From: Nocardiopsis ansamitocini
GTDB taxonomy: Bacteria; Actinomycetota; Actinomycetes; Streptosporangiales; Streptosporangiaceae
Assembly: GCF_030268225.1 (NCBI RefSeq)
Contig: NZ_BSQG01000008.1
Coordinates: 1-64,000, forward strand
Direction: 5' to 3'
DNA length: 64,000 bases
A program made the position numbers and the translations under genes. Positions 57,681-64,000 of the stretch are shown piece after piece; the first letter of the stretch is position 1, and the number at the start of each line of letters is the position of its first letter. The notes below the pieces were generated by a model. The model saw only the letters and a list, made by a program, of their open reading frames with translations. It was not told where the DNA came from and made no database searches.

Positions 57681-58444
57681 GATGCCCCCTCACGCTCGCG
57701 CAGCAGCGACTCCGCCACGGCGACGTCACCCGGATGGGTGACCTTGATATTGGACTCCTCGCCGGCGATCAGCCGCACCGGTTCCCGGGGAAGGTAGCGA
57801 AGGACCACCCCGCAGTCGTCGGTGGCCACCAGAGCGGGGTCGGCCAGTGCAAGCGCGTAGGCGCTGCGAATGACGTCCAGCCGGAACCCTTGCGGCGTCT
57901 GCATGCGGCGCAAGGACGCGCGCGGCGGGACGTGCCGAATGACCTCCGCACCGTCCGGGCCGAACTCCGCCTCCACCACCGTGTCGCTCGACGGCACCGC
58001 GACCCCGACCGCGCCGAACCGTCCCAGTGCCTTCACGCACGCTGCGATGGTGGCGGGGGCGACGAGCGGGCGCACGGCGTCGTGCAGGAGCACCAGGTCG
58101 GTGCCGGGACGGTCCTGGAGCAACCGCAGAGCCGCCGCAGAGGTGCCGGTGCGGTCGGTCCCGCCCGCAGCGATCCGGGCGACCTTGGTGTAACCGCCGG
58201 AGGCCACGATCTGCTCCACCTCGGTGATCCTGTCGGCGACCATCAGCACGACCACCTCGTCGACCTCGGGGGCCGCGCAGAACGCGGCGATGGAGTGCTC
58301 GATGATGGTCCGTCCGGCCAGCCGCATCAACTGCTTGGGGCCGGGGGCGCCCATCCGGACGCCCACCCCGCCCGCGAGCACCGCCGCTGTCACCCGCGGT
58401 CGCCCGGCCGGCTGCGGACCGGTCGGTCCCACGTGCCCCTCCAT
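57677..58444 (-). CDS. IspD/TarI family cytidylyltransferase
   Basis: This 255-residue protein activates an alcohol phosphate with CTP. It has AAVLAGGVGVRMGAPGPKQLMRLAGRTIIEHSI, VLLHDAVRPLV, MQTPQGFRLDVIRSAY, ATDDCGVV and GEESNIKVTHPGD, the complete IspD/TarI pattern. MEP-pathway IspD is normally near ispF; here the partners are a GDPD, a TagG/TagH exporter and polyol-phosphate genes. I therefore favour a TarI-like role (CDP-polyol for wall polymer), but IspD cannot be excluded. The ATG at 58444 has GGGAG seven bases upstream. Confidence 0.85.
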   Translation of the reverse strand: MEGHVGPTGPQPAGRPRVTAAVLAGGVGVRMGAPGPKQLMRLAGRTIIEHSIAAFCAAPEVDEVVVLMVADRITEVEQIVASGGYTKVARIAAGGTDRTGTSAAALRLLQDRPGTDLVLLHDAVRPLVAPATIAACVKALGRFGAVGVAVPSSDTVVEAEFGPDGAEVIRHVPPRASLRRMQTPQGFRLDVIRSAYALALADPALVATDDCGVVLRYLPREPVRLIAGEESNIKVTHPGDVAVAESLLREREGAS

Positions 58445-58887
58445 GTGCGGGACTCCCTTCTCAGCTGAGAACAACTGTCGACATTAGCGGACCTCGTCCT
58501 CGGTCCCACGTGCCCAAAAGCCAACAATTCCCGAACAACCGCCATGCAATGGGCCGGTCGGTCCGCCGTCCCGGTACCCTGATAGGCGCCCGGCGCGGTG
58601 ACCGGTCGACGAATTGTGAAAAGATCGGTCGCCGAGACCCGCACCCCCAGCGCGCGACGCCGGCTCAAGGCTCGGCTGGTCAACCGGCGACACAGCCGGG
58701 TTTCCGAAAAGTCAGCCGTCATGGCGACGCCCTGTTGCGGCGCACGGCCGCTCGTGCTCGATAGCGCGTCGTGGTCGCCCCCAGACGCACCCGACATGGT
58801 CAGGGCACGCGAGAAGAACGCGACCTCGCCGTGGCATGCACGCGGTGCGATCGACTCAATACGACTGCACACCCCGAGGAGGTGGCG
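58445..58887. other. Divergent intergenic region before the polymer exporter
   Basis: No supported gene is seen in 443 bases. Two frames on the + strand continue into or overlap the permease gene but lack a ribosome site and membrane-protein features. The segment 58600-58650 (around ATTGTGAAAAGATCGG) is locally AT-richer and may hold the exporter promoter. Confidence 0.3.
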
Positions 58888-59718
58888 GTGGCGTCTAGGG
58901 CGCTGGCCGTCTGGCAGAACCGGAAAGTTGTAGGACTCCTGGTTCGCCGTGACCTGAAGGTCAAATACCAGCAATCGATCCTGGGCTACGCCTGGTCGCT
59001 TCTGGAACCGCTGGCCATGGCCAGCATCTACTTCTTCGTCTTTGGTGTCCTCTTCGTGCCAGGGGAGGGCAGTGCCCGCTCGGCACCCGGAGGCCCCGAC
59101 GCACCAGGCGGTTACGCACTCTTCCTGCTGTCGGGGCTGCTTCCCTGGCTCTGGATGAGCGGCGCCCTCACCGATGCGTGCAAGGCGCTCATCACGCACG
59201 CCAAACTCATCACGACCATGAAGGTCCCCCGCGAGATCTTCCCGCTCGCCATCGTGCAGACCAAGTTCGTCGAGTACCTGCTCACCTGGCCGATCCTGCT
59301 GGTGTTCGTGTTCGTCCTCGGCGGCCAGACCGGCTGGAGCCTGCTGTGGCTTCCGCTGGCCATCGTCCTGCAGTTCGCCATCACCCTCGGTTTCACGCTG
59401 CTGCTGTCCTGCATCAACGTGCTGATGCGCGATGTCGAACGGGTCATCCGCATCCTCACCCGGGTGCTGATGTACAGCTCGCCGATCCTCTATCCGCTCT
59501 CCATGGTGCTCAACTCGGGACTGCCCGACTGGTTCAAGCTCGTCTACGAGTTGAACCCGCTGGTCGGTATCTTCCAGTTGCATCACGCCGTGTGGTATCC
59601 CAGCGAGGCCCCAGGCACACTGTCCCTGTGCACCACCATCGGTGGGGCCTTCCTTATGCTGTTGATCGGGTACCTCACGTTCCGGCGGCTCGAGAGCGCC
59701 GTCCTGAAGGAGTTGTAA
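58888..59718 (+). CDS. ABC-2 type polysaccharide/teichoic acid export permease
   Basis: This 276-residue protein has six membrane helices and the family N-terminus RDLKVKYQQSILGYAWSLLEPLAMASIYFFVF. VPREIFPLAIV and PLSMVLNSGLPDWFKLVYELNPLVGIFQLHHAVW are typical of TagG/RfbA/Wzm permeases. The GTG at 58888 has GAGGAGG five bases upstream. It ends in TAATG, overlapping the ATPase gene by one base, so the two exporter subunits are coupled. Confidence 0.9.
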   Translation: MASRALAVWQNRKVVGLLVRRDLKVKYQQSILGYAWSLLEPLAMASIYFFVFGVLFVPGEGSARSAPGGPDAPGGYALFLLSGLLPWLWMSGALTDACKALITHAKLITTMKVPREIFPLAIVQTKFVEYLLTWPILLVFVFVLGGQTGWSLLWLPLAIVLQFAITLGFTLLLSCINVLMRDVERVIRILTRVLMYSSPILYPLSMVLNSGLPDWFKLVYELNPLVGIFQLHHAVWYPSEAPGTLSLCTTIGGAFLMLLIGYLTFRRLESAVLKEL

Positions 59719-60509
59719 TGGCCCAGCCGGTCATCGAGGCCAAGGGGCTTGGCGTCAAGTTCGCGATGAACCGCCGACGCAAGCGCAGCATCCGCGAGAT
59801 GTTCATCCACGGCACCAAGCGCGACCCCAACAAGGCCGCCAGCGACTTCTGGGCGCTGCGCAACGTGTCCTTCGAGGTCGCCAAGGGCGACTGCGTGGGC
59901 ATCGTCGGCAAGAACGGAACCGGTAAGTCCACGCTTCTCAAAATGATCGCGGGCGTGCTGTTGCCGGACGAGGGCACCGTGACCGTGCGCGGCAAGGTCG
60001 CCCCGCTCCTGGAACTGCGTGCCGGCTTCAACGACCAGCTCACCGGCCGGGAGAACGTGCACCTGGTGGGGTCGCTGCACGGGATGACCCCCAAGATGTT
60101 GGAGGACCGCTTCGAGGAGATCGTCGACTTCGCCGAGATCAAGCCTGGCTTCATCGACACTCCAGTGCGCCACTACTCCAGCGGCATGAAGGTCCGGCTG
60201 GGGTTCGCGCTGATCTCCCAGCTCGAACACCCCATCATGCTTGTCGACGAGGTCCTTGCGGTCGGGGACAAATCCTTCCGCGAGAAGTGCTACAAGGCCA
60301 TCGAGAAGATGCTCGAGAACGAGCGCACCATGGTCCTGGTCTCGCACAACGAGGGCGACCTCAAGCGGTTCTGCAACCGCGGCCTCTACGTCAAGCAGGG
60401 CGACCTCGTGCTGGACAGCGACATCACCGAGGCGTTGAACGCCTACAACGTCGACACCAAGGCCGAGATCGCGGCCCGCAAGAAGAAGGACGGCGGCAAG
60501 GCCGCCTGA
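59718..60509 (+). CDS. ABC transporter ATPase for polysaccharide/teichoic acid export
   Basis: This 263-residue ATPase is of the TagH/Wzt type. Walker A is GIVGKNGTGKST, followed by the family-typical LLELRAGFNDQLTGRENV; the signature is YSSGMKVRLGFA, Walker B is PIMLVDEVLAVGD, and the switch His is in VLVSHN. A short basic tail ends the protein; there is no C-terminal carbohydrate-binding domain, so the substrate is recognised in another way. It is coupled to the permease gene. Confidence 0.92.
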   Translation: MAQPVIEAKGLGVKFAMNRRRKRSIREMFIHGTKRDPNKAASDFWALRNVSFEVAKGDCVGIVGKNGTGKSTLLKMIAGVLLPDEGTVTVRGKVAPLLELRAGFNDQLTGRENVHLVGSLHGMTPKMLEDRFEEIVDFAEIKPGFIDTPVRHYSSGMKVRLGFALISQLEHPIMLVDEVLAVGDKSFREKCYKAIEKMLENERTMVLVSHNEGDLKRFCNRGLYVKQGDLVLDSDITEALNAYNVDTKAEIAARKKKDGGKAA

Positions 60510-60549
60510 GTCCGCAGCCCACCCCTCTCCTCCGCGCGTCGATACTTGC

Positions 60550-60576
60550 CAACCGTCCCCCACTGGGAGACGGTTG
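60550..60576 (+). terminator. Weak hairpin between exporter and downstream genes
   Basis: CAACCGTC (60550-60557) pairs with GACGGTTG (60569-60576) across 11 bases, 40 bases after the ATPase stop and about 30 bases before the next start. There is no T tract. It could partly terminate or just mark a processing site within one operon. Confidence 0.35.
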
Positions 60577-60606
60577 CGCAGTGGCGCGCGGAGGGGGACA
60601 CGGTTG

Positions 60607-61503
60607 GTGACGGAGACCGGTGTACTCACCCTCCGCGGTTTCGCGCCGCTCGCGGGTCCCGTCGCGCGCTGGTCCCGCCGTAGGGGCGTCACACCTGCGG
60701 GCGCGGCGCGAATCGGCCTCTTCATCACCGTTGCGGCCGCCGTCTGGTTCACCGCGCCGGGAGTGCGGAGCAGCCTGGTGGGATCCGTCCTGCTCGCTGC
60801 TGTGCTGTTCACCGACGCGGTGGGGTTGCGCCTGGCCCGGAGCCGCCCGTGGGATCCACTGACCGCCTGGGCGGTTCCCCTGCTCGCCCAGCTGCGCGAG
60901 TGCGTGCTCTGCGTCGGACTGGCCATCGGCGGCGTCGTGGCCGGAATCGCCGACGCCTGGGCCTGGGCCGCGGGAGCTCTCATCGCCCTGGCGCTGCGCG
61001 AGGCGGTCCGTACGGCCCGTGCAGCCGCTCTGGCCTCTGGTCCCTCGCGCGAGGTCCGGCAGGCGCCCGGCCGGGTACCGGGGCAGCGTCGGCCCTCGCC
61101 CATCGACGCCGTGGATCCGAGCCGGCACGGACGCGTTCCCGCGGACGCCTCGTTCACCGACGAACTCCTGGGCAAACGGGTATCGAACGACGACCGTCCC
61201 GGTGCCGAGGGCAATCCGGTGATCCCCATCCGGACCACGCCGCCCACCCGCGGCGAAGGGCTGCGGCCGTTGGCCGCCGGTCCTGACCGTCCCGCCCCGC
61301 CGCGGGCACGGGCGGGGATCGCGCCCCCGACCCCACTGGGTCCTCTGCGTGCCCTGGGGCGCTTCGCGCAGTCCGAGCGCTTCTTCCTCATCGCCGTTAC
61401 GGTAACGATTTGGGACGTTCGCGTGACCTTTATCGCATTGATCGTAGGGTCCGTCCTGGCTGTCGCCGGTGAGCTCGCGGATCCGGTTCGTCCTACCTCT
61501 TGA
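60607..61503 (+). CDS. CDP-alcohol phosphotransferase-like membrane protein, catalytic motif degenerate
   Basis: This protein of about 298 residues has its N-terminal half (1-130) with hydrophobic helices arranged as in CDP-alcohol phosphotransferases. At the position of the DxxDGxxARx8Gx3Dx3D motif it reads D70-AVGLRLAR-...-TAWAVPLLAQL: the first Asp and the Ala-Arg are kept, but the later Asps and Gly are gone. A polar linker (140-250) and two C-terminal helices (260-290) follow. DUF5941 follows eight bases downstream in another frame; from memory, homologues elsewhere carry both parts in one chain. GTG 60607 or TTG 60604 starts it, with GGAGGGGG upstream. It is likely not catalytic. Confidence 0.6.
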   Translation: MTETGVLTLRGFAPLAGPVARWSRRRGVTPAGAARIGLFITVAAAVWFTAPGVRSSLVGSVLLAAVLFTDAVGLRLARSRPWDPLTAWAVPLLAQLRECVLCVGLAIGGVVAGIADAWAWAAGALIALALREAVRTARAAALASGPSREVRQAPGRVPGQRRPSPIDAVDPSRHGRVPADASFTDELLGKRVSNDDRPGAEGNPVIPIRTTPPTRGEGLRPLAAGPDRPAPPRARAGIAPPTPLGPLRALGRFAQSERFFLIAVTVTIWDVRVTFIALIVGSVLAVAGELADPVRPTS

Positions 61504-61510
61504 GGCGGAT

Positions 61511-62158
61511 ATGACCTCGAAGCCTTTGGTTGCGCCACGGAATTGTGCAGACCTGCGTTTTCTTCGCGACGACGGCCACCTGAGCAGTGGAATCGGTACC
61601 CTCGTCCAGGGGGCGCTTCCTCCGCTGCTTCCCGTTTTGGCGGGTTCCCTCGTGCTGGCGGCACTCCTCGTCGCCGGGTTGGGCGACCTCGCCGGGGCCA
61701 CCCTGTTCGCACCTGCCGCAGCACTCCTGCTGTCCGGAGTTGCCTCCGGGCACCCCCATGACGGACGATTTGATTGGCTGGTGCCCCCCCTCCTGCGCGC
61801 AGCGGAGTACCTATATCTCTTCGCGCTGGGCTACGGTGCAGGCGTACCCGGGCCGCTGGTGTTCGCACTCATGACCGTGGTCGTCGTGCATCACGGTTCG
61901 GCCGTGCGCAGAGCGACCTGTGGTGTGCGGCCTTCCCGGCGGACCATGCGCGCCATGCTCGGTTGGGACGGGCGGATGCTGCTCATCGCCATGGGCGGGG
62001 TCCTGGGCTGGCTCCCCTTCACCTACGGGCTGCTGGCCGGATACCTGGTGGTCCTGCTCGTGTGGGAGTCCGCTACCAGTTGGCTCGACGCCCCCGTTCC
62101 CACGGAGGCCGGCGAGCCGCGCAACGAAGCAGGAGGCATTGACGCCTCCGCGATCTGA
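61511..62158 (+). CDS. DUF5941 membrane protein
   Basis: This 215-residue protein has the DUF5941 core: GHPHDGRFDWLVPPLLRAAEYLYLFALGYGAGVPGPLVFALMTVVVVHHGSAVRR, then MLGWDGRMLLIAMG and a final helix region. About five helices are visible. The ATG at 61511 follows GAGGCGG, which overlaps the upstream stop. It appears to be the second half of a protein that is fused to the CDP-alcohol-phosphotransferase-like domain in other actinobacteria (recalled, not checked). A cofactor or structural role in polymer or lipid synthesis is inferred from context only. Confidence 0.65.
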   Translation: MTSKPLVAPRNCADLRFLRDDGHLSSGIGTLVQGALPPLLPVLAGSLVLAALLVAGLGDLAGATLFAPAAALLLSGVASGHPHDGRFDWLVPPLLRAAEYLYLFALGYGAGVPGPLVFALMTVVVVHHGSAVRRATCGVRPSRRTMRAMLGWDGRMLLIAMGGVLGWLPFTYGLLAGYLVVLLVWESATSWLDAPVPTEAGEPRNEAGGIDASAI

Positions 62159-62179
62159 AAAACGAAGGAAGGCGTCTCC

Positions 62180-62911
62180 ATGCTCGGTATGGTCCTCGCT
62201 GCGGGAGCGGGCCGACGGCTCCGCCCCTACACCGACACCCTGCCCAAGGCCCTCGTCCCTGTCGATGGTGAGACCACCATCATGGACATCTCGCTGCACA
62301 ACCTCGCGGCCTCGGGTCTCACCGACGTCGTCGTCGTGGTCGGCTACCGCTCCGAAGCGGTGGAGCAGCGCAAGGAGGCGCTGGAGCAGCGCCACGGCGT
62401 CAGCATCACCCTCGTCCACAACGACAAGGCAGAGGAGTGGAACAACGCCTACTCCCTGTGGACGGCCCGCGACCACTTCGCCGAGGGCGTCCTCCTCGTC
62501 AACGGCGACACCGTGCACCCGGTGAGCGTCGAAGAGACGTTGTTCGCCGCACGCGGACCGGAACTGCTCCTCGCGGTGGACAACGTGAAGACGTTGGCCG
62601 AAGAGGAGATGAAGGTGACCCTGGACGAGGCCGGCCACGTCGCGCGGATCACCAAACTCATGGACCCGGCCACCGCCGCCGGCGAGTACATCGGGGCCAC
62701 CCTCATCGAGGGCTCGCTGGCGGGTCGCCTCGCCGACGCTCTGAAGGCCACCTGGGAGCGCGACCCCGACCTGTACTACGAGGACGGCTACCAGGAGCTC
62801 GTCAACCGTGGCGGCAAGGTCGCCGTCGCCCCCATCGGCAAGGTGGACTGGGTCGAGGTCGACAACCACGACGACCTCGCCCGCGCGCGGGAGATCGCAT
62901 GCCGCTACTAG
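62180..62911 (+). CDS. Sugar-phosphate/alcohol-phosphate nucleotidyltransferase
   Basis: This 243-residue NTP-transferase has the signature LAAGAGRRLRPYTDTLPKALVPVDG (NTP-binding Gly-rich loop and Lys) at its N-terminus, VNGDTVHP as the metal-binding Asp site, and EVDNHDDLARA at the C-terminus. It resembles the LicC-like phosphocholine/alcohol-phosphate cytidylyltransferases more than hexose-1-phosphate enzymes. It probably activates a polyol or amino-alcohol phosphate for the CDP-alcohol transferase at the end of the window. It overlaps the following dehydrogenase gene by 13 bases. Confidence 0.85.
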   Translation: MLGMVLAAGAGRRLRPYTDTLPKALVPVDGETTIMDISLHNLAASGLTDVVVVVGYRSEAVEQRKEALEQRHGVSITLVHNDKAEEWNNAYSLWTARDHFAEGVLLVNGDTVHPVSVEETLFAARGPELLLAVDNVKTLAEEEMKVTLDEAGHVARITKLMDPATAAGEYIGATLIEGSLAGRLADALKATWERDPDLYYEDGYQELVNRGGKVAVAPIGKVDWVEVDNHDDLARAREIACRY

Positions 62912-63966
62912 CCCGGATGGTTTCCTCCCCCCTGGCAATCGACGTGCGCCGCGGCGCGATCGCCGACCTCGGGGTGCTGCTGGCGGACCGCCGCATCGCC
63001 AACGAGGGCCGCATCGCCGTGGCGGTCGGTCCGGGCCAGGGGGCCCAGATCGCCGCCGACCTCGATCTCCCGCACTGCGAGATCTTCCAGGTCGAGGGCG
63101 GCAGCGTCGACGTCGCCAACGAACTGGGCAAGAAACTGCGCGCCGGCGCGTTCGAGGCGGTGGCGGGGATCGGCGGCGGCAAGACCATCGACGTCGCCAA
63201 GTTCGCCGCCTCCATGGCCGGGATCCCCATGGTGGCCGTGGCCACCAACCTCTCCCACGACGGCATCGCCTCACCGGTCAGTTCGCTGGAGCACGAGAGC
63301 GGAAAGGGCTCCTACGGCGTCGTCATGCCCATCGCGGTCATCGTCGACGTCGACTACGTGCGTGCGGCGCCCCCGCGCCTGGTCCGCTCCGGTATCGGTG
63401 ACGTGGTCAGCAACCTCTCGGCCATCGCCGACTGGGAACTGGCCGGACGCGAGCAGGGCGAGCCGGTGGACGGCATGGCCGTCACCTTCGCCCGGGTCGC
63501 GGCCGAGGCCATCCTGCACCGCCCCGACTCCATCGAGTCCCAGGAGTTCCTCACCGTCCTGGCGGAGGCACTGGTGCTCTCGGGTATGGCGATGTCGGTC
63601 GCCGGGTCGAGCCGGCCCGCCAGTGGCGCCTGCCATGAGATCCTGCACGCCATCGACCAGCTCTACCCCGGCACCAGCAACCACGGCGAGCTCGCCGGTC
63701 TGGGCGCGCTGTTCGCCACCTTCCTGTGCACCACCCGCCTGGACGAAGGCCACCAGCGTTTCGCCGACGTGCGCGCCTGCCTGCTGCGCCACGACCTCCC
63801 CACCACCCCCGCTGACGTCGGTCTGGGAGAGGAGGACTTCGCGCGCGCGATCGCCTTGGCACCCGCCACCCGCCCGGGACGCTTCACGGTCCTGGAGCAC
63901 CTCAACCTGACCGAAGACGAGATCGCCCGGAGCGTCCGTGACTATGTCCAAGCCCTCAGTCGCTGA
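62899..63966 (+). CDS. sn-Glycerol-1-phosphate dehydrogenase-like (AraM/EgsA family)
   Basis: This protein of about 355 residues belongs to the iron-containing alcohol dehydrogenase superfamily. The NAD(P) loop GIGGGKTIDVAKFAA lies near residue 80, VATNLSHDGIASPVSS follows, and metal ligands lie in SGIGDVVSNLSA (Asp), ACHEILHAID (His) and SNHGELAGLG (His). This is the G1P/polyol-phosphate dehydrogenase group that reduces dihydroxyacetone phosphate to sn-glycerol-1-phosphate. The ATG at 62899 (GGGAG upstream) overlaps the preceding gene; an ATG at 62917 is an alternative. It is coupled to the CDP-alcohol transferase that follows. Confidence 0.85.
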   Translation: MPLLARMVSSPLAIDVRRGAIADLGVLLADRRIANEGRIAVAVGPGQGAQIAADLDLPHCEIFQVEGGSVDVANELGKKLRAGAFEAVAGIGGGKTIDVAKFAASMAGIPMVAVATNLSHDGIASPVSSLEHESGKGSYGVVMPIAVIVDVDYVRAAPPRLVRSGIGDVVSNLSAIADWELAGREQGEPVDGMAVTFARVAAEAILHRPDSIESQEFLTVLAEALVLSGMAMSVAGSSRPASGACHEILHAIDQLYPGTSNHGELAGLGALFATFLCTTRLDEGHQRFADVRACLLRHDLPTTPADVGLGEEDFARAIALAPATRPGRFTVLEHLNLTEDEIARSVRDYVQALSR

Positions 63967-64000
63967 GGTCCGCTCCGGCGGCCAGCCGGAAGGGATCAAG
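63944..64000 (+). CDS. CDP-alcohol phosphatidyltransferase, 5' end only (partial)
   Basis: An ATG at 63944 (or in-frame GTG at 63938) opens a frame of 19 codons to the window edge, beginning MSKPSVAEVR. This start resembles that of actinobacterial CDP-alcohol phosphatidyltransferases that follow G1P dehydrogenase genes. It overlaps the end of the dehydrogenase gene by 23 bases. The catalytic motif lies outside the window, so the assignment rests on the N-terminus and context. Confidence 0.5.
   Translation, partial: MSKPSVAEVRSGGQPEGIK

Noticed and set aside
58598-58933. 111-codon frame before the exporter permease
   Set aside because: Arg/Trp-rich, no ribosome site, and it overlaps the permease start in another frame.

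Overview
The window reads as uniform high-GC actinobacterial chromosome. GTG and TTG starts are common, the genes are tightly packed and often translationally coupled, and several markers are characteristic of the phylum: a mycothiol-dependent formaldehyde dehydrogenase, DUF3017, XRE/DUF5753 plus DUF397 pairs, an acyl-CoA carboxylase epsilon subunit, LytR-CpsA-Psr (LCP) proteins, and an IdeR/DmdR-type iron box. The gene families suggest Streptosporangiales or Streptomyces relatives, with Nocardiopsaceae such as Thermobifida or Nocardiopsis as a guess. No similarity search was possible. I see no insertion sequence, prophage, CRISPR array or tRNA gene, and no composition break that suggests a recent island.

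Layout. Bases 1-160 hold the 3' end of a 5S rRNA and the terminator of its operon. From 0.5 to 12.5 kb lie core metabolic genes: a TSUP exporter, sucCD, a DUF6350 membrane protein, purN-purH-folD, an FHA/HTH regulator, DUF3017 and icd. From 12.8 to 25 kb come an LCP protein, a degenerate galactokinase homologue, a YihY-family membrane protein, a carboxylate-amine ligase coupled to an M20 amidohydrolase, adenosine deaminase with a PH-domain protein, an orphan iron box, a PNP-like protein that has lost its active-site residues, a gamma-glutamylcyclotransferase-like protein and a flavin disulfide reductase. From 25.1 to 29.9 kb there is an operon of four paralogous secreted/membrane proteins with a TPM-like ectodomain; three carry a cytoplasmic C-x2-N-P-x-H...C-x2-C module. 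This operon is the least explained in the window. From 30 to 39.3 kb lie a dicarboxylate symporter, the acyl-CoA carboxylase operon (pccB-epsilon-accA), ppc and birA. BirA charges the biotin site of the neighbouring carboxylase, so these genes form a functional block around C3/C4 carboxylation.

From 39.3 to 50.8 kb are mainly regulators and small pathways: an XRE/DUF397 pair with a divergent small gene, a PH-domain membrane protein, a class III adenylate cyclase, mycothiol-dependent formaldehyde detoxification with its MBL partner, a two-component system with its own direct-repeat box, GtrA, purK-purE, a DUF2975/HTH pair with a triple operator, and a CoA-binding protein. From 50.8 kb to the end is a cell-envelope region: UDP-glucose dehydrogenase, twin small membrane proteins, an LCP protein with a LytR_C domain, a GT2 glycosyltransferase, and a teichoic-acid-like set. 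That set comprises an IspD/TarI cytidylyltransferase, a glycerophosphodiesterase, a TagG/TagH-type exporter, a CDP-alcohol-phosphotransferase-like pseudoenzyme, a DUF5941 protein, a nucleotidyltransferase, glycerol-1-phosphate dehydrogenase and the start of an apparently normal CDP-alcohol phosphatidyltransferase. Several near-perfect palindromes between genes act as terminators, and most lie at convergent gene ends.
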